7,310 nucleotides of DNA from Sphingomonadales bacterium (GTDB taxonomy: Bacteria > Pseudomonadota > Alphaproteobacteria > Sphingomonadales > Sphingomonadaceae). The stretch's first letter is position 1. Every line of letters starts with the position of its first letter. A model generated the notes under the pieces. It was not told the DNA's origin. It saw only the letters and a program-made list of their open reading frames with translations, and made no database searches. Positions 1 to 4,739 of this stretch are shown here, one piece after another. The translations under genes and the position numbers were made by a program. The stretch lies in contig RDXA01000115.1 in NCBI GenBank assembly GCA_004292705.1, positions 1 to 7,310 of the forward strand, read 5' to 3'.

Positions 1-686
1 CGCTTGGCTGCGGCCATGTTTTGCGCGATGCGTTTGCGCAGGCCGATGACCTTGATCGTCTCGTCGCCCCGCGCCTTGCCCGCCGCGCCAAAGCCGCTGC
101 CGGCATTGTAGGCGAGGAAGGCGTCGAGATCGGCATGGCGCACGCGGCCATCTGCGGCGGGTTTCACGTCAGCGAGATCAATCCCGAGATCGCGCGCACG
201 CTGACGCACGGCGGGGCTGGCGAGGACCTTTGCTTCTCCCCCTCCCTGCGGGGAGGGGGTCGGGGGGTGGGGGTCCGAGGGTGCGGGGGTGTGCTCCAAT
301 TCGGGCACCGTACCCCCATCCCCAACCCCTTCCCCTCGGGGAAGGGGCTTTACTGCCGCCCCGTCCGCTTCGTCCGCATCCGACATGTCGTCCTCGATCT
401 GACCGGCTGCGGCCTCGGCTTCCTCCGCAGTCGCCTCGCCTTCCCCGTCGGTCTCGATCACCAGCAGCATTGCGCCGATGGCGATCGTGTCGCCGACCTC
501 GCCCGCTACCGCCGTGACGATTCCCGACACCGGGCTCTCGATGTCGATCGTCGCCTTGTCGGTCATCACGTCGACAAGGTGCTGGTCTTCCTCGACCCGG
601 TCACCGACCTTGACGTGCCATTCGACGACTTCCGCCTCGGCCACGCCTTCACCCACGTCGGGCATTTTGAAAATGAACTGGGCCAT
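1..686 (-). CDS. bkdB: Dihydrolipoyl acyltransferase (E2) of branched-chain 2-oxoacid dehydrogenase, N-terminal part
   Basis: E2 core subunit of the branched-chain 2-oxoacid dehydrogenase complex. It takes the acyl group from E1 on a swinging lipoyl arm and passes it to CoA in the cytoplasm. The gene runs off the left edge, so 228 codons are visible. Residues 1-80 are a lipoyl domain (MAQFIFKMPDVGEG at the start) with the lipoylated lysine in VMTDKATIDI, Lys44. An acidic Ala/Glu linker follows (about 81-112), then a Pro/Gly-rich stretch (113-151) encoded by a pair of inverted palindromic repeats. A peripheral subunit-binding domain follows (about 154-191, starting VLASPAVRQRARDLGI). Residues 211-228 (IKVIGLRKRIAQNM) begin the acyltransferase domain. 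The ATG at 686 lies 7 bp after the E1-beta stop, with AAGGA at 702-698 inside E1-beta as a Shine-Dalgarno. Placement behind E1-alpha and E1-beta identifies it as the branched-chain type rather than the pyruvate or oxoglutarate E2. The catalytic His motif is outside the window. Confidence 0.93.
   Translation of the reverse strand, partial: MAQFIFKMPDVGEGVAEAEVVEWHVKVGDRVEEDQHLVDVMTDKATIDIESPVSGIVTAVAGEVGDTIAIGAMLLVIETDGEGEATAEEAEAAAGQIEDDMSDADEADGAAVKPLPRGEGVGDGGTVPELEHTPAPSDPHPPTPSPQGGGEAKVLASPAVRQRARDLGIDLADVKPAADGRVRHADLDAFLAYNAGSGFGAAGKARGDETIKVIGLRKRIAQNMAAAK
234..350. repeat. Inverted pair of GC-rich palindromic repeats (REP/BIME-like) inside the E2 gene
   Basis: Copy A (238-274, plus orientation) has a perfect 9-bp stem, CCCCCTCCC at 238-246 with GGGAGGGGG at 251-259, a 4-nt loop (TGCG), and a G-rich tail ending GGTGGGGGT. 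Copy B (312-347) is the same unit in inverse orientation. Its stem is CCCCTTCCC at 326-334 with GGGAAGGGG at 339-347, its loop is also 4 nt (CTCG), and its tail read on the minus strand ends GATGGGGGT. The two copies align over about 36 positions with few substitutions and one gap. They are separated by about 37 bp, which itself contains GGTGC/GCACC (280-284, 305-309). Both copies are read through in frame in the E2 linker: copy B as PLPRGEGVGDGGT and copy A as PHPPTPSPQGGGE. Calling it a dispersed genomic repeat is inference, since only this pair is in view. Confidence 0.75.
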
Positions 687-693
687 GGGCGCT

Positions 694-1770
694 TTAGTCC
701 TTCAGAAGCTTGTCGATCGCCTCGCCGATGCGGACGGGGCCGGGGAAATAGGCCCATTCGAGGCTGTGGGGATAGGGCGTGTCGAAGCCGGTGACGCGTT
801 CGACCGGGGCTTCGAGATGGTAGAAGCAGCGTTCGGTGACGAGCGCCGACAATTCCGCGCCAAAGCCGGAGGTGCGGGTCGCTTCGTGGACGATCAGGCA
901 GCGCCCGGTCTTTTCCACCGAAGCCTCGATCGCCTTGATGTCGAGCGGCACCAGGGTGCGCAGGTCGAGGATATCGGCATCCACGCCCTTGGCCTCGCAC
1001 ACCGCCTCGGCCACGTGCACCATCGTGCCATAGGCGAGCACCGTCAGCGCCTCGCCCTCGCGCACATGGCGGGCCTTGCCCAGCGGCACCTTATAGTAGC
1101 CTTCGGGCACCACGGAATCGGGGTGCTTCTTCCACGGCTCCACAGGCCTGTCATAGAAGCCGGTGAAGGGGCCGTTATAGATCCGCTTGGGCTCGAAGAA
1201 GATCACTGGATCATTGTCTTCGATGGCCGAAATCAGCAGGCCCTTGGCATCGTGGGGCGTGGCCGGGATCACGGTCTTGAGGCCGGCAACATGGGTGAAC
1301 AATGCCTCGGGACTCTGGCTGTGGGTCTGGCCGCCGAAGATGCCGCCGCCGAAGGGCGAGCGCACTGTCATCGGCGCGATGTAATCGCCCGCCGAACGGT
1401 AGCGCAGACGCGCAGCTTCCGAGATCAGCTGGTCGAGGCCGGGGTAGATATAGTCGGCGAACTGGATTTCGGGCACAGGACGCAGACCATAGGCCCCCAT
1501 CCCCACCGCCACGCCGATGATCCCGCATTCCGAAATCGGGGTGTCGAACACGCGGGTCTTGCCGTGCTTGGCCTGTAGCCCCGCGGTGGCGCGGAACACC
1601 CCGCCGAAATAGCCGACATCCTCGCCCATGATGATCACGTCCGGATCGCGCGCAAGCATGATGTCGAGCGCTTCGTTGATCGCCTCGATCATGTTGAGGC
1701 GGCGTTCAGGGGCATTGGCCGGCGCTTCGGCGATCACGTTCTCGCCCAGAGTGGCAGGTTGGTCGCTCAT
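694..1770 (-). CDS. bkdA2: Branched-chain 2-oxoacid dehydrogenase E1 component, beta subunit
   Basis: Beta chain of the thiamine-diphosphate-dependent E1, which with E1-alpha decarboxylates the 2-oxoacids of valine, leucine and isoleucine and acylates the E2 lipoyl group. The product is 358 residues, a normal length. Family blocks are clear: GEDVGYFGGVFRATAGL (49-65), DTPISECGIIG (76-86), MGAYGLRPVPEIQFADY, and SPFGGGIFGGQTHSQSPEA. The C-terminal half has HEATRTSGFGAELS and DTPYPHSLEWAYFPGP. By homology with human PDH E1-beta Glu59 of DTPISE, Glu81 should be the residue that activates the cofactor aminopyrimidine. The sequence resembles Pseudomonas BkdA2 as I recall it. The start chosen is the ATG at 1770, which overlaps the E1-alpha TGA as ATGA. 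AAAGG at 1783-1779 lies 8 nt upstream. The reading frame stays open upstream, but that is only overlap with E1-alpha. The overlap implies translational coupling and equal subunit dose. Confidence 0.95.
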   Translation of the reverse strand: MSDQPATLGENVIAEAPANAPERRLNMIEAINEALDIMLARDPDVIIMGEDVGYFGGVFRATAGLQAKHGKTRVFDTPISECGIIGVAVGMGAYGLRPVPEIQFADYIYPGLDQLISEAARLRYRSAGDYIAPMTVRSPFGGGIFGGQTHSQSPEALFTHVAGLKTVIPATPHDAKGLLISAIEDNDPVIFFEPKRIYNGPFTGFYDRPVEPWKKHPDSVVPEGYYKVPLGKARHVREGEALTVLAYGTMVHVAEAVCEAKGVDADILDLRTLVPLDIKAIEASVEKTGRCLIVHEATRTSGFGAELSALVTERCFYHLEAPVERVTGFDTPYPHSLEWAYFPGPVRIGEAIDKLLKD

Positions 1771-3062
1771 CCGAAGGGCCTTTCGGTGCCGAACTTGGTG
1801 ATGCGTTCGCGGATGGCCTGCTCGGCCTGTTCCTCGAGGTGCCAGGGCAGCTCCTCGTAGACGTCCTCGAACATGGTGTGGAACGGGTGGTGGAGGCCAT
1901 GGCCGAGGATGCCGTTCTTCTCGGCTTCCTTGGTTGTCGCCTTGACCCGCTCGGCACATTCGAGGTCCATCGCCGCATGGCGTGCCTCGTCCCATTCACC
2001 GATGGCGACAAGGTGCTTCTTCAAGCGGTTGATCGGATCACCAAGCGGCCATTCCTCGCGCTCCTGCGCGGAGCGGTAGCCCGAGGGATCGTCCGAGGTA
2101 GAGTGCCCTTCGGCGCGGTACGTGAAGTATTCTATCAGCGTGGGGCCGTTGTTGCCCCGTGCGCGGTTTGCGGCCCACTCGGCTGCGGCATAGCACGCCA
2201 GCGCATCATTACCGTCAACCCTCAGCGCCGCGATGCCATAGCCGAGACCCCGCGCCGCAAACGTGGTGCGCTCGGCCCCGGCAAATCCGCTGAAGCTGCT
2301 GATCGCCCACTGGTTGTTGACGACATTGAGGATCACCGGCGCGTTGTAGACAGCGGCAAAAGTGCAGGCCGAGTGGAAATCGCCTTCGGCCGTGCTGCCC
2401 TCGCCCACCCAGGTTGCCGCGATCCGGCTGTCGCCCTTGATCGCGCTTGCCATCGCCCAGCCCACGGCTTGCGGGCATTGCGTCGCAAGGTTGCCCGAGA
2501 TCGAGAAGAAGCTGTGCTCGCGGCTCGAATACATGATCGGAAGCTGGCGGCCCTTCAGCTTGTCGGCCTTGTTCGAGTAGATCTGGTTGATCATCTCGAT
2601 CAGCGGATATCCGCGCGCGATCAGAATGCCCTGCTGGCGGTACGAGGGGAACACCATGTCGTCGCTGGCCAGCGCCATCGACGAGGCAATCGAGGTCGCC
2701 TCTTCGCCGGTGCATTTCATGTAGAAGCTGGTCTTGCCCTGCCGTTGCCCGCGGAACATGCGCTCGTCAAAGGCCCGCACGAGAGCCATGTGGCCCAGCA
2801 TGGTGCGCAACACGTTCGGGCTCAGCCGGGGGTTCCAGGGGCCATGGGCCTGATTGTCGTCCCCCAGCACCCGCACCAGACCATACGCCAGACCCGCCAT
2901 GTGCGAGGGATGGATGTTTTCGTCGGGTCGCGGTTGGTCGCCGGGCTGGCCAATGTCGATATGCGAGAAATCGGCAGTATCGCCCGGACGATATCTGGGT
3001 TCGGGCACGTGCAGCGCGAGCGTCGGACGGTTGCCTTCTGCCGGATTCGCTGGATCGGCCAT
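1767..3062 (-). CDS. bkdA1: Branched-chain 2-oxoacid dehydrogenase E1 component, alpha subunit
   Basis: Thiamine-diphosphate-binding alpha chain of the branched-chain 2-oxoacid decarboxylase (3-methyl-2-oxobutanoate dehydrogenase, EC 1.2.4.4). The product is 431 residues from the ATG at 3062. The N-terminus contains LALHVPEPRYRPGDTADFS, the leader typical of Pseudomonas-type BkdA1. The ThDP/Mg motif is GEGSTAEGDFHSA (about 220-232) ending in VVNNQWAIS (about 247-255), i.e. G-E-G...N-N. The conserved active-site loop is RAEGHSTSDDPSGYR (about 316-330). KGRQLPIMYSSREHSFFSISGN is also a family block. First gene of the operon. AAGGGGAG at 3080-3073 lies 10 nt before the chosen ATG. A GTG at 3089 would add nine residues but lies inside an inverted repeat and has no good Shine-Dalgarno. 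A separate promoter in the 113-bp gap after thyA is proposed. Confidence 0.95.
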   Translation of the reverse strand: MADPANPAEGNRPTLALHVPEPRYRPGDTADFSHIDIGQPGDQPRPDENIHPSHMAGLAYGLVRVLGDDNQAHGPWNPRLSPNVLRTMLGHMALVRAFDERMFRGQRQGKTSFYMKCTGEEATSIASSMALASDDMVFPSYRQQGILIARGYPLIEMINQIYSNKADKLKGRQLPIMYSSREHSFFSISGNLATQCPQAVGWAMASAIKGDSRIAATWVGEGSTAEGDFHSACTFAAVYNAPVILNVVNNQWAISSFSGFAGAERTTFAARGLGYGIAALRVDGNDALACYAAAEWAANRARGNNGPTLIEYFTYRAEGHSTSDDPSGYRSAQEREEWPLGDPINRLKKHLVAIGEWDEARHAAMDLECAERVKATTKEAEKNGILGHGLHHPFHTMFEDVYEELPWHLEEQAEQAIRERITKFGTERPFG

Positions 3063-3175
3063 GCGCTGCGCTCTCCCCTTGCCAGACACCTGCCCGCAGC
3101 AGGTGCAATCATTGCTTGTATACGTATTTTTATTTCACCGACGGGGAGCGGTCAAGCGAGGCGGGGGCTGCGGGA
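3063..3175 (-). promoter_or_regulatory. Promoter and leader of the branched-chain dehydrogenase operon
   Basis: Minus-strand TTGACC (3155-3150) and TAAAAA (3132-3127) are separated by 17 bp, giving a plausible sigma70-type promoter (5/6 and 4/6 matches). This puts the transcript start near 3120. The inferred 58-nt leader carries two abutting perfect inverted repeats. GCAAT-c-ATTGC spans 3105-3115. CACCTGC (3087-3093) pairs with GCAGGTG (3099-3105) across 5 nt. The Shine-Dalgarno AAGGGGAG follows at 3080-3073. The repeats could be a regulator's binding site just past the start point or an RNA hairpin before the ribosome site. Lrp/AsnC-type regulators control bkd operons in other bacteria, but I cannot assign these sites to one. 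Confidence 0.45.
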
Positions 3176-4144
3176 TCAAACCGCAACAGGCGCGCTGATC
3201 GGGGGCAGCGGCGCGTAATCATGCACAACGAAATCGTCGATGGCATATCCGAATATTGTTTCGGGCTTCCGCGTGATCTCAAGCAGAGGGGAGCCCTGCG
3301 GCTGGCGAGAGAGCTGCTCCTCGATCAGATGCGCATGATTGAGATAGAGGTGCACATCGCCCCCCATCCACACCAGCTCCCCCGGTTGCAGGTCGACTTG
3401 TTGCGCGATCATGCGGGTCAGCAACGCCGCAGACCACAGATTGAAGGGGAGGCCCAGTGCGACGTCGCAGCTGCGCTGGTAAAGCAGGCAGTTGAGCCGC
3501 GCGTTCTCTCCCTCGCCTGCAACATGAAACTGGTAGGTCTTGTGGCAGGGGGGCAGGGCCATCCGATCAAGCTCGGCGACATTCCAGCCCTCGATGATGT
3601 GGCGGCGGCTGCCGGGGCTGGTGCGCAGCGATTCGATTACGGCGGCAACCTGATTGATGCCCTCGCCCTTTTCAAAAAGCCCGTCCGGGCGATAGCGGTA
3701 GGTCGGCCAGTCGACCCACTGCTTGCCATAGACAGGCCCGAGATCGCCCCAATTGGCGGCGAAGCCCTCATCGGCAGCGATGCGCGCGACAAAATCGTCG
3801 AGGCTGATCGCCTCGCCCGTCGCGCGGACATAGTTGGCATGAGGCCACTCGTTCCAGATTTTGACCCCTTGGAGCACCAGCGGACGGATGTTGGTTGAAC
3901 CGGTGAGGAACCACAGCAGCTCGCGCGTCGCGGTCTTCCAGTAGACCCGTTTGGTGGTGAGCAGCGGCATCGCCCCGCCCGCCAGATCGAAGCGCAGCAT
4001 CGCCCCGCACACCGAACGCGTGCCCACGCCGGTGCGATCAATCCGCTCGCTGCCGGTTTCCCAAATCTGTCGCATCAGATCGAGATATTGCTGTTCCGGG
4101 TGGCGTTTGCCGGAGTCGGCAAGGGGAATCGCGAGGCTGGCCAT
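3176..4144 (-). CDS. thyA: Thymidylate synthase
   Basis: Makes dTMP from dUMP using 5,10-methylenetetrahydrofolate, the essential step in de novo thymidine nucleotide synthesis in the cytoplasm. The product is 322 residues from the ATG at 4144. It is longer than the 264-residue E. coli enzyme mainly through an inserted segment before the active site (roughly residues 108-165), as in the long Lactobacillus type. Key elements are present: RTGVGTRSVCG near the N-terminus, the phosphate-binding RR (180-181) in SPGSRRHIIEGWNV, the catalytic cysteine in ALPPCHKTYQF (Cys200), QRSCDVALGLPFNL for dUMP binding, and DVHLYLNHAHLIEEQLSR. Start choice: the frame stays open to 4195, but a -10-like TATAGT ends only 7 nt before the ATG at 4144 and no Shine-Dalgarno is seen, so the mRNA may be leaderless. 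Divergent from tRNA-Pro. A dihydrofolate reductase gene often follows thyA, but here the branched-chain operon does. Confidence 0.95.
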   Translation of the reverse strand: MASLAIPLADSGKRHPEQQYLDLMRQIWETGSERIDRTGVGTRSVCGAMLRFDLAGGAMPLLTTKRVYWKTATRELLWFLTGSTNIRPLVLQGVKIWNEWPHANYVRATGEAISLDDFVARIAADEGFAANWGDLGPVYGKQWVDWPTYRYRPDGLFEKGEGINQVAAVIESLRTSPGSRRHIIEGWNVAELDRMALPPCHKTYQFHVAGEGENARLNCLLYQRSCDVALGLPFNLWSAALLTRMIAQQVDLQPGELVWMGGDVHLYLNHAHLIEEQLSRQPQGSPLLEITRKPETIFGYAIDDFVVHDYAPLPPISAPVAV

Positions 4145-4151
4145 AGCCGTG

Positions 4152-4180
4152 ACTATAGGCCGCAATTGCCCGCTTGCCAC
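4152..4180 (-). promoter_or_regulatory. thyA promoter (leaderless type)
   Basis: On the minus strand GTGGCA (4180-4175, 4/6 match to TTGACA), a 17-bp spacer, then TATAGT (4157-4152, 5/6 match to TATAAT). The thyA ATG at 4144 begins 8 nt after the last -10 base, which is where transcription should start. Inferred from sequence only. Confidence 0.5.
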
Positions 4181-4202
4181 TGTGCTCATCCACACCTATA
4201 GG
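4174..4202 (+). promoter_or_regulatory. tRNA-Pro promoter
   Basis: TTGCCA (4174-4179, 5/6) and TATAGG (4197-4202, 4/6) are separated by 17 bp. The -10 is followed directly by GC-rich GCGCGCC, a discriminator of the kind found at stable-RNA promoters under stringent control. The predicted start near 4209 leaves a leader of about 48 nt before the mature tRNA. Its -35 coincides with that of the opposing thyA promoter. Confidence 0.55.
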
Positions 4203-4256
4203 GCGCGCCTTGCCTCGACCCGCGTGGTGTTTTTGACCAAGCGGGACCGACACGGT

Positions 4257-4333
4257 CGGGGAGTAGCTCAGCCTGGTAGAGCACTGTCTTCGGGAGGCAG
4301 GGGCCGGAGGTTCGAATCCTCTCTCCCCGACCA
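4257..4333 (+). tRNA. tRNA-Pro (anticodon CGG)
   Basis: A 77-nt cloverleaf with encoded CCA. The acceptor stem is CGGGGAG (4257-4263) with CTCCCCG (4323-4329), and the discriminator is A4330. The D stem GCTC/GAGC is at 4266-4269 and 4279-4282. The anticodon stem CTGTC/GGCAG (4284-4288, 4296-4300) encloses loop TTCGGGA, giving anticodon CGG at 4291-4293, which reads CCG. The T arm is GGAGG-TTCGAAT-CCTCT (4306-4322). The C1-G72 pair with A73 is the usual bacterial tRNA-Pro identity pattern. No terminator directly follows. The first good one downstream is at 4580-4607. Confidence 0.95.
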
Positions 4334-4579
4334 ATTTCGTCCCGCCATCAGGGATTACGGCGCTCCTCGCAGAGCCGCGTTCACCGCGATGAATGCTGCA
4401 TTCGCCAACCTGAATGCGGTTGATTTGCGCGGCAAGACATGTCGGCGATGAGGTGTAGAGGCGCCCTTGCAGGCGCAGATGCGCCCGAAAGGATTAACCA
4501 CGATTCGCAAGATGTTACCGGTGACTTCCGCATGCGCAGCACTAGCTCTTGTGCGTGAGAAGGCAGGTGGCCCATAACG
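4334..4579. other. Intergenic region after tRNA-Pro, no confident gene
   Basis: About 245 bp between the tRNA and the terminator. It holds a 20-codon ATG frame (4389-4451) and a 21-codon ATG frame (4512-4577), both on the plus strand and both without a convincing Shine-Dalgarno. It also has short inverted repeats: GAATGC-t-GCATTC (4391-4403), GGCGC-agat-GCGCC (4472-4485) and GTTACC/GGTGAC (4514-4525). It may be a tRNA 3' trailer or a non-coding transcript. I cannot assign a function. Confidence 0.5.
4512..4577 (+). CDS. Possible 21-residue small ORF ending at the terminator
   Basis: ATG at 4512 to TAA at 4575-4577, stopping 2 nt before the terminator stem. The peptide begins MLPVTSAC and ends REKAGGP. 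No good Shine-Dalgarno: AAAGGA (4488-4493) is 18 nt away. The fit between stop and terminator is the main reason to list it. Chance is quite possible in this GC-rich DNA. Confidence 0.2.
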   Translation: MLPVTSACAALALVREKAGGP

Positions 4580-4607
4580 AAAAAGCCCCGGTTTCCCGGG
4601 GCTTTTT
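4580..4607. terminator. Strong bidirectional intrinsic terminator
   Basis: A perfect 12-bp stem: AAAAAGCCCCGG at 4580-4591 pairs with CCGGGGCTTTTT at 4596-4607, with a 4-nt loop. The plus strand continues TTTTTGTTTT (4603-4612). The minus-strand RNA has a GAAA tetraloop and ends in TTTTT. It can end plus-strand transcripts from the tRNA side and minus-strand transcripts from the micro-ORF side. Confidence 0.9.
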
Positions 4608-4632
4608 GTTTTCTGTCTATGGCAACGCTATG

Positions 4633-4671
4633 TTAGCGGGAGCCAAAGATCCAACCGTAGTCACCCCACAT
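4633..4671 (-). CDS. Micro-ORF of 12 residues with strong Shine-Dalgarno
   Basis: ATG at 4671 and TAA at 4635-4633 encode MWGDYGWIFGSR, rich in aromatics (two Trp, one Tyr, one Phe). A full AAGGAG (4684-4679) lies exactly 7 nt upstream. The stop is 25 nt before the intrinsic terminator, which in this direction has a GAAA loop and a T run. Upstream are a perfect hairpin touching the Shine-Dalgarno and two tandem CtrA-type boxes. The whole looks like a self-contained unit of about 100-130 nt: regulatory sites, ribosome site, short frame, terminator. Trp attenuation seems unlikely because no biosynthetic gene follows. Alternatives are a small RNA with an accidental frame, or chance. I recognise no family. 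Confidence 0.45.
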   Translation of the reverse strand: MWGDYGWIFGSR

Positions 4672-4680
4672 AACCAATCT

Positions 4681-4702
4681 CCTTGCATTGCATAATGCAA
4701 GG
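4681..4702 (-). promoter_or_regulatory. Perfect inverted repeat covering the micro-ORF Shine-Dalgarno
   Basis: CCTTGCATT (4681-4689) and AATGCAAGG (4694-4702) form a perfect 9-bp stem with a 4-nt loop. On the minus strand the 3' arm ends in AAGG, the first four bases of the AAGGAG that serves the ATG at 4671. If transcribed in full, the hairpin would mask that site. If the start lies within it, it is more likely a DNA operator. There is no T run, so it is not a terminator. Confidence 0.55.
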
Positions 4703-4707
4703 ACGCT

Positions 4708-4739
4708 TTAACACATTATTAACCTTAATCAAGCGTTAA
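4708..4739. promoter_or_regulatory. Two tandem CtrA-type boxes (TTAA-N7-TTAA)
   Basis: Box 1 is TTAA at 4708-4711, 7 nt, TTAA at 4719-4722. Box 2 is TTAA at 4725-4728, 7 nt, TTAA at 4736-4739. Both fit the consensus of the alphaproteobacterial cell-cycle regulator CtrA exactly. Their centres are 17 bp apart. Box 2 overlaps the last codons of the EAL gene. They lie 37 bp and more upstream of the 12-codon ORF at 4671, so that unit is the natural target. Binding itself is inferred. Confidence 0.5.

Noticed and set aside
478..1578. Plus-strand 366-codon frame
   Set aside because: It is antisense to E1-beta and E2, with no recognisable domain.
1771..1995. N-terminal extension of E1-beta by 75 residues
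   Set aside because: It is the overlap with E1-alpha in another frame. The ATGA junction at 1770 and the match to BkdA2 proteins fix the start.
1839..3218. Plus-strand 459-codon frame
   Set aside because: It lies opposite E1-alpha, which has clear family motifs. Long antisense frames are expected in GC-rich coding DNA.
4257..4333. tRNA as an integration site
   Set aside because: No integrase gene or direct repeat of the tRNA 3' end is seen in the window.
4038..4334. Minus-strand 98-residue frame beginning MVGERGFEPPAPASRR
   Set aside because: It is a translation of the antisense of the tRNA-Pro gene. GERGFEPP-type peptides are a well-known artefact of tRNA regions.
4381..4575. Minus-strand 64-residue frame
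   Set aside because: It lies past the intrinsic terminator in its own direction, has no Shine-Dalgarno that I could find, and resembles no protein I know.
4633..4671. trp-type leader peptide (two Trp codons)
   Set aside because: The Trp codons are not adjacent, no alternative antiterminator is evident, and no amino-acid gene follows on that strand.
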